Notes: generated by a model from the sequence alone, not told the origin. Positions 28,627-38,671 are shown, counted from the stretch's first letter. The stretch: 50,169 nucleotides of DNA from Bacteroidota bacterium (GCA_018335575.1 JAGXRT010000001.1:1-50169); one strand, 5' to 3'. Numbers and translations are program-made.

Positions 28627-29001
28627 TGAGTTTATCCTTGCGCGTACAGTTAACGAACCCGGAAACTGTTCTTTTATTTTAATATTGGCTTTATCGGCCT
28701 CAAGCCTAGTTCGATAATTACCAACTTGTACTTTCCACTCTGGTGCTTTGTAAATAATTTCCACTTTGATATCAGGAAATAGGGTTAAAAATTTAGATCT
28801 AACTTGATACGCATCAACTTCATTTCCATTATATAATTGTACTCTAAACCCATCAATTCTTGGGTGTATTTTTTGATGCTCTTTTTTAAGCTCCATTACT
28901 TTTTCAATACTTTTTTCCTTTAAGACTTGTCCATAGCTTACAGTACTGCTTAAAAGTTGAATTAGGGAAAATGTTAAAATTAGTAGACTCGTTTTTTTCA
29001 T
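28624..29001 (-). CDS. SPOR domain-containing periplasmic protein
   Basis: 125 residues: signal peptide (cleavage near residue 25, VSYGQ) and one SPOR-type domain (about 48-122, GFRVQLYNGNEVDAYQVRSK and WKVQVGNYRTRLEADKA). SPOR domains bind peptidoglycan strands stripped of stem peptides, often at the division septum. It stands alone between infB and the act operon. Confidence 0.85.
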   Translation of the reverse strand: MKKTSLLILTFSLIQLLSSTVSYGQVLKEKSIEKVMELKKEHQKIHPRIDGFRVQLYNGNEVDAYQVRSKFLTLFPDIKVEIIYKAPEWKVQVGNYRTRLEADKANIKIKEQFPGSLTVRARINS

Positions 29002-29110
29002 TATAAAATTAATAGTAAAATATTTTTTAAAGATAAATAAAACCTATATATTCATATTTATTATTGATAGCAAAAAGTTAATATAAGAATTCATATCGCA
29101 AATTAAATGT

Positions 29111-29118
29111 TATTTTTG
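29111..29118 (+). promoter_or_regulatory. Candidate -7 box of the act operon
   Basis: TATTTTTG, 76 bases before the actA ATG; no clear -33 element. The leader is AT-rich with only a weak five-base stem at 29159-29173. Confidence 0.4.
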
Positions 29119-29194
29119 CACTGTTTTAGCAAAAGTTTAAAAAAAAGTTTAAATTCCACACGAAAAAATCGTGCCAAAAAAATAATAAATAAAT

Positions 29195-30685
29195 ATGAGA
29201 AGTGTCTTTAAACACCATCAAACTAAAAGGCTATTTATTGGTCTTTTAATCTTTTTACTTTACCCCATTTCAAATTTTGCTCAAGAAGGAGATGCTCTAA
29301 AAGGTAAAGACCTTTATAATGCTAATTGTGCTGCTTGTCACCAGTTAGATAAAAAATTAGTTGGTCCGCCTTTAAAAAAGATTGGAGAAAAAAGAGATCA
29401 AAAATGGTTGTTGAAATGGATTAAAGACAGTCAGGCTTTAATAAAAAGTGGCGATAAAGATGCAATTGCTATTTACGAGGAGTACAATAAAATTCCTATG
29501 ACGGCATTTCCAAACTTATCAGACCAAGATATTTTTGATATACTAGCTTATACAGATAGTGATGTAATCTTAGGTGCCGATGGAAAACCAATAGACGAGG
29601 CTTATGAAAACGGTAAAAAAGTTTTTCAAACCAATTGTGCTGCATGTCATAAATTAGAACGAAAATTAATCGGACCACCGCTAGGTAATATTTCTGACAA
29701 ACGCCAGATGCCTTGGCTAAAATCGTTTATAAAAGATAGCCAAGCTATGATAAAAGCTGGGGATCCAGATGCGGTGGCAATTTATGAAGAGTATCAAAAA
29801 GTACTAATGTTACCGTTTCCACAATTATCAGATAAAGATATTGAAGACGTTATTCATTATACAACTTTAGGTGATAATGAAGAAACAGTTCAGTTAGATG
29901 CAGAATTAAATAACGAAGATTTAGAATTGTATAAAAAATGGATTTTGCGATTCGTAGCTGGACTTATTCTGTTAATTGTAATTATAGTTATTGTAAGTAC
30001 AAAAAACACTTTTTTACGTTTACTTGCTATCATGTTCTTTATGATTGGGTTTGCATACTACACCTTTAGCTGGTTATTTCAAATAGGTGTAGATAAAGAG
30101 TATCAACCTATACAGCCTATAGCATTTTCACATAAAATACACTCTGGAGATAATAAAATAGATTGTCAATACTGTCACTCCTCAGCTAAACATAGTAAAA
30201 TGTCAGAAATACCTTCAGCAAACGTATGTATGAACTGTCACAAAAGTATTTCTGAGTACAAAGGAATTTTATACGATGGATATGATAAAGCATATTACGA
30301 TGGTGAAATTCAAAAATTATACGATGCCGTAGGTTGGGATAAAACCAATGCAAAATATAAAGAGAATTATGAAGAAAAACCTATAAAATGGATTCGTATA
30401 CATAACCTTCCAGATTTTGCATACTTCAATCATGCACAACACGTTACCGCCGGTAAAGTTGATTGTAAGCAATGTCATGGTAAAGTTGAAGAAATGCACG
30501 AAGTGAAGCAGTTTGCACCATTAACCATGGGTTGGTGTGTTGATTGTCATCGAACTACCGAAGTGCCAATGAAATCAAATAAATATTATGAAGAAATTCA
30601 TAAAGCCCTGGCAAAAAAATTAGGTAAAGAAAAAATTACAGTTGCCGATATGGGCGGATTGGAATGCGGTAAATGTCACCACTAA
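29195..30685 (+). CDS. actA: Alternative complex III subunit ActA, heptahaem cytochrome c
   Basis: 496 residues with a signal peptide (about 1-30). Two similar monohaem cytochrome c domains come first (haem motifs C45-H49 and C148-H152, with likely Met ligands M102 and M205), then two hydrophobic helices (about 250-268 and 273-296), then a five-haem part (C324, C345, C424, C448 and C491, each CxxCH). The five-haem part is the usual ActA, which passes electrons out of the complex. The first two domains share GPPL, IKDSQA and AIYEEY blocks, so they arose by duplication. First gene of actABCDEF. Confidence 0.93.
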   Translation: MRSVFKHHQTKRLFIGLLIFLLYPISNFAQEGDALKGKDLYNANCAACHQLDKKLVGPPLKKIGEKRDQKWLLKWIKDSQALIKSGDKDAIAIYEEYNKIPMTAFPNLSDQDIFDILAYTDSDVILGADGKPIDEAYENGKKVFQTNCAACHKLERKLIGPPLGNISDKRQMPWLKSFIKDSQAMIKAGDPDAVAIYEEYQKVLMLPFPQLSDKDIEDVIHYTTLGDNEETVQLDAELNNEDLELYKKWILRFVAGLILLIVIIVIVSTKNTFLRLLAIMFFMIGFAYYTFSWLFQIGVDKEYQPIQPIAFSHKIHSGDNKIDCQYCHSSAKHSKMSEIPSANVCMNCHKSISEYKGILYDGYDKAYYDGEIQKLYDAVGWDKTNAKYKENYEEKPIKWIRIHNLPDFAYFNHAQHVTAGKVDCKQCHGKVEEMHEVKQFAPLTMGWCVDCHRTTEVPMKSNKYYEEIHKALAKKLGKEKITVADMGGLECGKCHH

Positions 30686-30709
30686 AATTAATTGAAAAAA
30701 TTACGAAGA

Positions 30710-33700
30710 ATGGCTTCAGATAAAAAATATTGGAAAAGTTTAGAAGAACTAGACACAAACAATACCATTGTTGAACGATTAAGAAACGACGAATTTGTTG
30801 AAGAACTTCCTATTGATGAGTTTTTAGGCAACAAAGAAAGTCTAGACAATTCATCAACCACACGAAGAGATTTCTTAAAATTTGTCGGATTTACTACTGT
30901 TGCAGCATCCGTTGCAGCTTGTGAAGGTCCGGTAGTTAAATCAATTCCGTACGTTGTAAAACCAGAAGAGGTTGTTCCTGGTGTAGCCGATTTTTATGCT
31001 TCAACTATGTTCGATGGATTTGATTTTGCATCGATTTTAGTTAAAGTACGTGAAGGACGTCCAATTAAAATTGAACCTAATAAATTAGCTGGAGGATCAA
31101 CTAACGCTAGAGTTCAAGCATCTGTTTTATCTTTATACGATAATAACCGTTTAAAAGGTCCTAAGATAAACGGTAAAGAAATTGAATGGCATGAAGTTGA
31201 TTCTCAAATTACGTCAAAATTAAATCAGTTAAGTGTAGAAGGTAAAGAAATAGTAATCTTAACAGGAACACTTGCAAGCCCATCTACAGCCGAATTGATT
31301 ACAAATTTCAAAAATAAATTCAGAAATGTAAAGCATATTCAATACGATGCAGTTTCTGAATCTGGTGCAGTAGAGGCATTTGAAACCATGTATGGAGTAC
31401 GCGCATTGCCAAATTATGATTTTTCAAAAGTAGAAACTGTAGTTTCGTTTGGTGCAGATTTCTTAGGAGATTGGCAAGGTGGTGGTTTTGATGCTGATTT
31501 TGCTAAAACCCGAGTTCCTAAAGATGGTAAAATGTCAAAACACATACAGTTTGAAGCTAATCTTTCATTAACAGGTGCTAATTCTGATAAACGTGTAAAA
31601 ACAAAACCATCTGAGCAGGCATTTGCTTTAATTAATTTATACAACAAAATCACCGAAAGTAATTTACCTTCTAAAAACACATCCGTTGATAAAGAAGTAG
31701 AAAAGGCTGCAAAACAATTAAAAGCAGCTGGCAGTAAAGCGTTAGTAGTATGTGGAAATAATGATAAAAACCTTCAATTGCTTACGTTATCAATTAATAA
31801 AGCATTACAGTCTGAAGTAATTGATGTTGTAGCAACCCGAAATATACGTAACGGTGTTGATAGTGATGTGAAAACTCTTGTTGCTGATATGCATGCAGGA
31901 AAAGTAGGTGCATTATTAATGTATCAAACTAATCCAGTTTATACCATGCCAGCAAGTACTAACTTTACTGAAGCATTAAAAAAAGTTACGCTTACAGTGG
32001 CATTTTCAATGAATGAAAATGAAACAGCAACTGTTACACAATACGCTTTAGCAACACCTCATTATTTAGAGTCTTGGGGCGATGTTAGCGCTAAAAATGG
32101 AAATTACAATTTAATTCAGCCAACTATAAATCCATTGTTCAATACCAATCAGTTTCAGGATTGTTTATTGAGATGGACAGGAAGTGGAGAAACATACTAT
32201 GATTATCTAAAGAAATATTGGGAAAAGAATATTTTAACCAATGCATCATGGAATCAAACATTGCACGATGGTTTTTATATAAGTTCACCAAAACAACAAA
32301 CATCTATAAAATCAGTAGATTTAAACTCGGTTGCAAGTGAAATTAATAAAAACTATAATTTTAATGGATTTGAACTGGTTTTCTATACCAAAACGGGATT
32401 AGGTGACGGTCAAATGGCTAACAATCCTTGGTTGCAAGAATTTCCAGATCCAATTACGCGTACTTCATGGGATAATTATGCTACCATTAGTACAGTTGAT
32501 GCCAAAAAACTAGGGTTACAAAACTTCCACGTTTCTAACGGTGCCTTAAATGGTAGCAGGGTTACAATAACTGTTGGTAAAACATCATTAAAAGAAGTGC
32601 CTGTATTTATTCAACCAGGACAAGCAGAAGGAACAATTGGATTAGCTGTTGGTTATGGCAGAACCAAAGGGATGAAACAAGAAATGATGACAGGTGTAAA
32701 TGCATTTTACTTAAACGATGGCTTTAAAAGTCTTCAACAAGCCACCATTGAGAAAGCAGTTGGAATTCATGAATTTGCCTGTGTTCAGTTACATCATACC
32801 ATGATGGGTAGAGATATCATTAAAGAAACTACTTTAGAAACTTTTAATGATACCAATGTAGATCCAGCTAAATCATGGAATAAAAAAGCACATGTTTCAT
32901 TAGATCATAAAAACGTAGAAGCTTCTACAGTTACCTTATGGGATGAGCACGATACAACTATCGGACACCGATTTAATTTATCTATTGATTTAAATGCTTG
33001 TACCGGCTGTGGTGCTTGTGTTATTGCCTGTCATGCAGAGAATAATGTGCCGGTTGTTGGTAAAGCAGAGATACGAAACAGCCGTGATATGCATTGGTTA
33101 CGAATTGACCGTTACTATTCATCAGATATGAACGATGATGTAGCAGAAGAATTACAGTTGGGTGTATTAGATAAATTTGATCAAATGGAAATAGCATCTG
33201 ATAACCCAGAAGTTGCTTTTCAACCTGTTATGTGTCAGCATTGTAACAATGCACCATGCGAGACTGTTTGCCCAGTTGCTGCAACAACCCATGGACATCA
33301 AGGTCAGAATCAAATGACCTATAACCGTTGTGTAGGTACACGTTATTGTGCTAATAACTGTCCGTATAAAGTACGTCGTTTTAACTGGTTTAAATACAAA
33401 GAAAATGATGAATTTGATTACCATATGAATGATGATTTAGGACGTATGGTGTTAAATCCAGATGTGGTAGTTCGCTCACGCGGAGTTATGGAAAAATGTT
33501 CGATGTGTATTCAAAAAACACAGTTGGCGATATTAGAAGCTAAAAAAGATGGAAGACCAATTGCAGATGGGGAATTCCAAACGGCATGTTCAAGTGCTTG
33601 TAGCAGTAGTGCCATTGTTTTTGGAGATGTTAATGATAAAACCAGTCAAATTGCAAAATTGGTTGAAGATCAACGAGCGTATCATTTATTAGATGCTATA

Positions 33701-33757
33701 GGTACAAAACCTAATGTGGTTTATCAGGCTAAAGTTAGAAACACAAACGAATCATAA
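30710..33757 (+). CDS. actB: Alternative complex III subunit ActB, molybdopterin-oxidoreductase-like with ferredoxin domain
   Basis: 1015 residues from ATG 30710; a TTG at 30692 in frame is rejected because the protein otherwise begins as its relatives do (MASDKKYWKS). A twin-Arg motif (TRRDFLKFVGF, R52-R53) followed by a lipobox Cys (VAAC, C71) suggests Tat export with lipid anchoring. Residues 75-740 resemble molybdopterin enzymes; the family holds no molybdenum. The C-terminal part (about 760-960) has four cysteine groups (ACTGCGACVIAC, CQHCNNAPCETVC, CVGTRYCANNC, CSMC) for iron-sulphur clusters. It carries electrons from quinol toward ActA/ActE. Confidence 0.95.
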   Translation: MASDKKYWKSLEELDTNNTIVERLRNDEFVEELPIDEFLGNKESLDNSSTTRRDFLKFVGFTTVAASVAACEGPVVKSIPYVVKPEEVVPGVADFYASTMFDGFDFASILVKVREGRPIKIEPNKLAGGSTNARVQASVLSLYDNNRLKGPKINGKEIEWHEVDSQITSKLNQLSVEGKEIVILTGTLASPSTAELITNFKNKFRNVKHIQYDAVSESGAVEAFETMYGVRALPNYDFSKVETVVSFGADFLGDWQGGGFDADFAKTRVPKDGKMSKHIQFEANLSLTGANSDKRVKTKPSEQAFALINLYNKITESNLPSKNTSVDKEVEKAAKQLKAAGSKALVVCGNNDKNLQLLTLSINKALQSEVIDVVATRNIRNGVDSDVKTLVADMHAGKVGALLMYQTNPVYTMPASTNFTEALKKVTLTVAFSMNENETATVTQYALATPHYLESWGDVSAKNGNYNLIQPTINPLFNTNQFQDCLLRWTGSGETYYDYLKKYWEKNILTNASWNQTLHDGFYISSPKQQTSIKSVDLNSVASEINKNYNFNGFELVFYTKTGLGDGQMANNPWLQEFPDPITRTSWDNYATISTVDAKKLGLQNFHVSNGALNGSRVTITVGKTSLKEVPVFIQPGQAEGTIGLAVGYGRTKGMKQEMMTGVNAFYLNDGFKSLQQATIEKAVGIHEFACVQLHHTMMGRDIIKETTLETFNDTNVDPAKSWNKKAHVSLDHKNVEASTVTLWDEHDTTIGHRFNLSIDLNACTGCGACVIACHAENNVPVVGKAEIRNSRDMHWLRIDRYYSSDMNDDVAEELQLGVLDKFDQMEIASDNPEVAFQPVMCQHCNNAPCETVCPVAATTHGHQGQNQMTYNRCVGTRYCANNCPYKVRRFNWFKYKENDEFDYHMNDDLGRMVLNPDVVVRSRGVMEKCSMCIQKTQLAILEAKKDGRPIADGEFQTACSSACSSSAIVFGDVNDKTSQIAKLVEDQRAYHLLDAIGTKPNVVYQAKVRNTNES

Positions 33758-33777
33758 ATAATTAAAAATAAAGAAAT

Positions 33778-35169
33778 ATGGCGTCTCATTATGAAGCACC
33801 TATAAGAAAACCTTTAATTATTGGAGAAAAATCATACCACGATATCTCTGTGGATGTTGCAGCTCCGGTTGAAGGGAAAGCAAATAAACTTTGGTGGATT
33901 GTATTTTCAATATCCCTTTCAGCATTTTTGTGGGGATTAGGATGTATATTTTACACCGTAGGAACCGGAATTGGAGTTTGGGGATTAAATAAAACTGTTG
34001 GTTGGGCATGGGATATTACCAACTTCGTTTGGTGGGTAGGAATTGGACATGCCGGAACCTTGATTTCAGCGGTATTATTATTGTTCCGCCAAAAATGGAG
34101 AATGGGGATCAACCGCTCTGCAGAAGCGATGACTATTTTCTCAGTAATGCAAGCTGGATTATTTCCCTTAATCCATATGGGTAGATTATGGAATGCAAAC
34201 TGGGTTTTGCCGATACCAAATCAATTTGGATCACTTTGGGTTAACTTTAACTCACCTTTACTTTGGGACGTATTTGCAATTTCTACGTATTTATCAGTAT
34301 CATTAGTATTTTGGTGGACTGGTTTACTACCAGATTTTGCCATGTTACGCGATAGAGCAATAAAACCATTTCAAAAGAAAATATACAGTTTATTGAGTTT
34401 TGGATGGAGCGGACGTGTAAAAGACTGGAATCGTTTTGAAGAAGTTTCATTAGTACTAGCCGGATTAGCAACTCCGTTAGTTCTATCAGTGCACACCATT
34501 GTATCGTTTGACTTTGCTACTTCGGTAATTCCGGGTTGGCATACTACTATATTTCCACCTTATTTCGTTGCAGGAGCAATTTTCTCAGGTTTTGCTATGG
34601 TAAATACCTTGTTAATTATCATGAGAAAAGTATCCAATTTGGAAGCCTATATCACCGTACAACATATAGAACTTATGAACATCGTAATAATGATTACAGG
34701 TTCCATTGTAGGGGTTGCGTATATAACAGAATTATTTATTGCCTGGTATTCGGGTGTAGAATATGAACAATATGCCTTTTTAAACAGAGCAACAGGACCG
34801 TATTGGTGGGCTTATTTATTAATGATGAGCTGTAATGTGTTTTCGCCGCAATTTATGTGGTCTAAACGATTAAGAACCAGTATTATGTTCTCTTTTATTA
34901 TTTCAATAGTTGTAAACGTTGGAATGTGGTTTGAACGATTTGTAATTATCGTAACATCGTTACACCGTGATTATTTACCATCTTCATGGACCATGTTCTC
35001 GCCAACTTTTGTTGATATTGGAATATTTATTGGAACAATCGGGTTTTTCTTTGTGTTGTTTTTACTTTATGCACGTACGTTCCCTGTGATTGCACAAGCA
35101 GAGGTTAAAACAATATTGAAATCATCAGGTGAAAACTTTAAAAAATTAAGAGATGGAAACGAGCACTAA
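33778..35169 (+). CDS. actC: Alternative complex III subunit ActC (NrfD-like quinol-binding membrane subunit)
   Basis: 463 residues with about ten membrane helices. It is of the NrfD/PsrC family; the segment LSVHTIVSFDFATSVIPGWH and the following PPYFVAGAIFSG belong to the region that binds quinol and may move protons. It ends 17 bases inside actD, which points to coupled translation. Confidence 0.95.
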   Translation: MASHYEAPIRKPLIIGEKSYHDISVDVAAPVEGKANKLWWIVFSISLSAFLWGLGCIFYTVGTGIGVWGLNKTVGWAWDITNFVWWVGIGHAGTLISAVLLLFRQKWRMGINRSAEAMTIFSVMQAGLFPLIHMGRLWNANWVLPIPNQFGSLWVNFNSPLLWDVFAISTYLSVSLVFWWTGLLPDFAMLRDRAIKPFQKKIYSLLSFGWSGRVKDWNRFEEVSLVLAGLATPLVLSVHTIVSFDFATSVIPGWHTTIFPPYFVAGAIFSGFAMVNTLLIIMRKVSNLEAYITVQHIELMNIVIMITGSIVGVAYITELFIAWYSGVEYEQYAFLNRATGPYWWAYLLMMSCNVFSPQFMWSKRLRTSIMFSFIISIVVNVGMWFERFVIIVTSLHRDYLPSSWTMFSPTFVDIGIFIGTIGFFFVLFLLYARTFPVIAQAEVKTILKSSGENFKKLRDGNEH

Positions 35170-35680
35170 GAAAATTCACGCACTGTATAATGATGACGAT
35201 GTATTGTTACACGCCATCAAAGATATTAGAAAAAAAGAATATAAAATTGATGAGGTTTTTACTCCATTTCCGGTTCATGGTTTGGAAAAAGCATTAGGAG
35301 TTCCACATACTCGTTTAGCTTATGCTGCGTTTTTTTATGGAATCATCGGTTTGTCTTTTGCTATTTGGATGATGAATTATATTATGATTGAAGATTGGCC
35401 TCAAAATATTGGAGGCAAACCAAATTTCTCTTATTTTCAAAACATGCCGGCTTTTGTTCCTGTGATGTTTGAAATGACAGTGTTTTTTGCTGCACATTTA
35501 ATGGTAATCACTTTTTATTTTAGAAGCAGGCTATGGCCATTTAAAGATGCAGAAAATCCAGATCCAAGAACTACCGATGATATGTTCTTAGTTGAATTAT
35601 CATCAGATGGTAATGAAAAAGAAATTGAAGAATTTCTAAAGAAAACAGGAGCCGTTGAAATTAAACTCATAGAAAACTAA
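35153..35680 (+). CDS. actD: Alternative complex III subunit ActD (DUF3341)
   Basis: 175 residues: a soluble start (YNDDDVLLHAIKDIRKKEYKIDEVFTPFPVHGLEKALG), two membrane helices (about 58-77 and 104-122) and a short cytoplasmic tail. The sequence and place between actC and actE are those of DUF3341/ActD, a structural membrane subunit. Its ATG lies inside the end of actC. Confidence 0.93.
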   Translation: METSTKKIHALYNDDDVLLHAIKDIRKKEYKIDEVFTPFPVHGLEKALGVPHTRLAYAAFFYGIIGLSFAIWMMNYIMIEDWPQNIGGKPNFSYFQNMPAFVPVMFEMTVFFAAHLMVITFYFRSRLWPFKDAENPDPRTTDDMFLVELSSDGNEKEIEEFLKKTGAVEIKLIEN

Positions 35681-35685
35681 GCCGT

Positions 35686-36243
35686 ATGAAGAGGATATTT
35701 AAAACAGTTATTGTATTAGTAGTTTTTATAGGAATGTTAGTTTCTTGTAAAGACGATAGAAAACCTAACTATCAATACATGTCTAATACAGATATGTATC
35801 ATTCATTAAGCTATGAATCGTATAGTGAAAATCCAATTTTTAAAGATAGTTTATCGGCTCAAAAACCGGTTGTAGGTTCCATCGCCAGAGGAAAAATACC
35901 TTATTCTTATAATAATAATGAAGAAGATTTCGTAGCAGCGAAGAAAAATTTAACTTCTCCATTGGAAAAGAATGAAGAAAATCTAGCACAAGGAAAATAC
36001 TTATACGATATCTATTGTGCCACTTGTCACGGTTTTAAAGGAGACGGACAAGGGGTACTTGCGCAACGTGAAAAATTCTTAGGAATTCCTAATTATAAAG
36101 ATCGTGAAATCACAGAAGGTGGTGTTTATCACGTAATAATGTACGGCCGAAACCTTATGGGTTCACACGCATCGCAACTAAGAGAAAAGGAGCGCTGGCA
36201 AATAGTGCAGTATGTTCAAAAATTAAAGTCAGATTTACAATAA
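35686..36243 (+). CDS. actE: Alternative complex III subunit ActE, monohaem cytochrome c lipoprotein
   Basis: 185 residues. Lipoprotein signal with lipobox GMLVSC (C21), then a single cytochrome c domain with haem motif CATCH (C111-H115) and likely Met ligand M158 (GRNLMGSH). In the complex it is a periplasmic electron carrier next to ActA. It starts 5 bases after actD and is followed by actF after 19 bases. Confidence 0.94.
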   Translation: MKRIFKTVIVLVVFIGMLVSCKDDRKPNYQYMSNTDMYHSLSYESYSENPIFKDSLSAQKPVVGSIARGKIPYSYNNNEEDFVAAKKNLTSPLEKNEENLAQGKYLYDIYCATCHGFKGDGQGVLAQREKFLGIPNYKDREITEGGVYHVIMYGRNLMGSHASQLREKERWQIVQYVQKLKSDLQ

Positions 36244-36262
36244 TAGCAATAAGACAATTATT

Positions 36263-37573
36263 ATGTACCAATTACCAAATACAGTAAGAAATTTTGCCTT
36301 TGCACTCATAATTATTGGAGCCATTGGAGTAATTTATGGTTTTCTATCGGTGCCAACTTTAGAAGAAATTAAAAATTCTGCGCATCCGGTTGTTACAGAA
36401 CTGTCGCATCATTCAGACGCAACTGTTGCTCCAGAAAGCGATGAACATGCATTACATGTATTACATCAATTACAAAATAAACCTTGGGCAGCTTTGTATG
36501 TAGCCATCTTCTTTTTTATGATGATATCATTGGGAGTTTTGGCTTTTTATGCTATTCAGCATGCTGCACAAGCGGGTTGGTCTGTAGTGTTGTTTAGGGT
36601 AATGGAAGCCATTACCGCATATTTGCCGTTCGGAACCTTGCTGCTATTTTTATTTTTAGTTTTTTCCGGATTGCATTTTAACCATATTTTTGTTTGGATG
36701 GATGCTGAGTTATTAAATCCAGAAAGCGCCAAATACGATGAATTAATTGCTAATAAAAGTAGCTATTTAAACGTGCCTTTTTTCTTAATAAGAGCAGCAA
36801 TATATATTATTGGGTGGAATACATATCGTTATTTAGCCAGAAAATGGACAATTGCACAGGATAGTGCATCTGACAATAAAAACTATTTTAAGTTATTTAA
36901 ATTATCTGCAGCATTTTTAGTATTCTTTATTGTTACAGAATCGATGATGTCTTGGGACTGGATTATGTCATTAGATCCGCATTGGTTTAGTACCTTATTT
37001 GGATGGTATATTTTTGCCAGTATGATTGTTTCATCGGTTACTACCATTGCTTTAATCACCATTTACCTTAAATCAAAAGGATATTTAGAAAATGTAAATA
37101 ACAGTCATATTCATGATTTAGGCAAGTTTATGTTCGGATTTAGCGTATTCTGGGCGTATTTATGGTTTTCACAATTTATGTTGATTTGGTATGCAAATAT
37201 TCCAGAAGAAGTTACCTATTTCGTTACCCGTATGAATGATTATAAACTTCCGTTTTTAGGAATGGTAGCGTTAAATTTAGCATTTCCATTAATCATATTA
37301 ATGAACAGCGATTATAAAAAAATATATTGGATAGTGATTTTAACCGGTATAGTAATTTTAGTAGGTCATTACATTGACATCTTTGTAATGGTAATGCCAG
37401 CAACAGTTGGAGATCAATGGTTCATTGGAGTTTCTGAAATTTCATCGGTTTTACTTTTATTAGGATGTTTTATTTATATTGTGTTTAATGCCCTAACAAA
37501 AGCACCATTACTAGCAAAACGAAATCCGTTTGTTAAGGAAAGTGAGAATTTTCATTATTACAACATCGATTAA
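36263..37573 (+). CDS. actF: Alternative complex III subunit ActF (membrane subunit, ActC-like)
   Basis: 436 residues with about ten helices, matching ActF, which pairs with ActC in the membrane. A long loop after the first helix is His-rich (HPVVTELSHHSD). A terminator lies directly behind. In many relatives genes for cytochrome c oxidase subunits follow; here they do not. Confidence 0.93.
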   Translation: MYQLPNTVRNFAFALIIIGAIGVIYGFLSVPTLEEIKNSAHPVVTELSHHSDATVAPESDEHALHVLHQLQNKPWAALYVAIFFFMMISLGVLAFYAIQHAAQAGWSVVLFRVMEAITAYLPFGTLLLFLFLVFSGLHFNHIFVWMDAELLNPESAKYDELIANKSSYLNVPFFLIRAAIYIIGWNTYRYLARKWTIAQDSASDNKNYFKLFKLSAAFLVFFIVTESMMSWDWIMSLDPHWFSTLFGWYIFASMIVSSVTTIALITIYLKSKGYLENVNNSHIHDLGKFMFGFSVFWAYLWFSQFMLIWYANIPEEVTYFVTRMNDYKLPFLGMVALNLAFPLIILMNSDYKKIYWIVILTGIVILVGHYIDIFVMVMPATVGDQWFIGVSEISSVLLLLGCFIYIVFNALTKAPLLAKRNPFVKESENFHYYNID

Positions 37574-37580
37574 GAATATA

Positions 37581-37609
37581 AAAACCCTGAATATTGTTCA
37601 GGGTTTTTT
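37581..37609 (+). terminator. Intrinsic terminator of the act operon
   Basis: AAAACCCTGA (37581-37590), seven-base loop, TCAGGGTTTT (37598-37607) continuing into T. It begins 8 bases after the actF stop. Confidence 0.88.
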
Positions 37610-37635
37610 GTTTTAAATCAGATGTGAATAATTAG

Positions 37636-37643
37636 TATATTTG
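37636..37643 (+). promoter_or_regulatory. Candidate -7 box of ruvB
   Basis: TATATTTG, only 5 bases before the ATG at 37649. It covers the GTG at 37643, another in-frame start. If it is used, the mRNA has almost no leader. No -33 match at normal distance. Confidence 0.35.
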
Positions 37644-37648
37644 TGGCT

Positions 37649-38671
37649 ATGAACGAGCATTTGAATCCGGAAAAAAACAATTTTTCTAAAGAAGAATTTG
37701 AAGTTGAAAAGCGTTTAAGACCTTTAAGTTTTGATGATTTTACCGGACAAGAAAGTGTGCTGGAAAATCTAAAAATATTTGTTGAAGCTGCCAATCAACG
37801 TGGCGATGCTTTAGATCATACGCTGTTTCATGGACCTCCCGGCTTAGGAAAAACAACTTTGGCAAATATATTGGCTAATGAGTTAAACGTAGGGATTAAA
37901 ATTACATCAGGTCCAGTGCTAGATAAACCAGGTGATTTAGCCGGATTGTTAACCAATTTGGAAGCAAGAGATGTCTTATTTATTGATGAAATTCATCGTT
38001 TAAGCCCCATAGTAGAAGAGTATTTGTATTCTGCCATGGAGGATTTTCGAATCGATATAATGATAGAAAGCGGACCAAATGCACGAAGTATACAACTAAA
38101 TTTAGAACCCTTTACACTTATCGGTGCTACCACACGATCTGGATTATTAACAGCCCCAATGCGTGCCAGATTCGGAATTAGTAGTAGATTGGAATACTAC
38201 AGCACAGAACTTTTAACAACCATTGTACAACGTAGTTCAAAAATTTTAAATATGCCTATAACAATGGAATCGGCTATTGAAATTGCAGGAAGAAGTAGAG
38301 GTACTCCTCGAATTGCCAACGCATTGCTTCGCAGAGTTCGCGATTTTGCTCAAATAAAAGGAAACGGAACAATAAGCATAGATATTGCTAAATACGCTTT
38401 AAAAGCGCTAAATGTTGATGCACATGGGTTGGATGAAATGGACAATAAAATTTTAACAACTATAATTGATAAATTTAAAGGCGGACCGGTAGGAATTAGT
38501 ACCCTTTCAACTGCCGTAGGCGAGAATGCCGAAACTATTGAAGAAGTTTACGAGCCATTTTTAATTCAACAAGGATTTATTATAAGAACTCCACGAGGTA
38601 GAGAAGTAACTGAACTTGCGTATCGTCATTTAGGAAGAATTAAAAGTTCATCACAGGAAAAATTATTTTAG
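37649..38671 (+). CDS. ruvB: Holliday junction branch migration helicase RuvB
   Basis: 340 residues. AAA+ ATPase: Walker [10 protein letters not shown], Walker [10 protein letters not shown], sensor 1 GATTRSG with the Arg-rich [10 protein letters not shown], then a winged-helix end ([37 protein letters not shown]). It forms the hexameric motor that drives branch migration with RuvA. ATG 37649 is chosen over GTG 37643 because it matches the family start (MNEHL) and the GTG lies in a promoter box. The rhodanese gene follows after 12 bases. Confidence 0.97.
   Translation: MNEHLNPEKNNFSKEEFEVEKRLRPLSFDDFTGQESVLENLKIFVEAANQRGDALDHTLFHGPPGLGKTTLANILANELNVGIKITSGPVLDKPGDLAGLLTNLEARDVLFIDEIHRLSPIVEEYLYSAMEDFRIDIMIESGPNARSIQLNLEPFTLIGATTRSGLLTAPMRARFGISSRLEYYSTELLTTIVQRSSKILNMPITMESAIEIAGRSRGTPRIANALLRRVRDFAQIKGNGTISIDIAKYALKALNVDAHGLDEMDNKILTTIIDKFKGGPVGISTLSTAVGENAETIEEVYEPFLIQQGFIIRTPRGREVTELAYRHLGRIKSSSQEKLF

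Noticed and set aside
30692-30709. TTG start six codons upstream of actB.
   Set aside because: The ATG at 30710 gives the family start and a normal spacing to actA.
30710-33757. ActB as an active molybdenum oxidoreductase.
   Set aside because: The operon is plainly alternative complex III, in which this domain is known to lack the cofactor; calling it an active formate or nitrate-type enzyme would be wrong.
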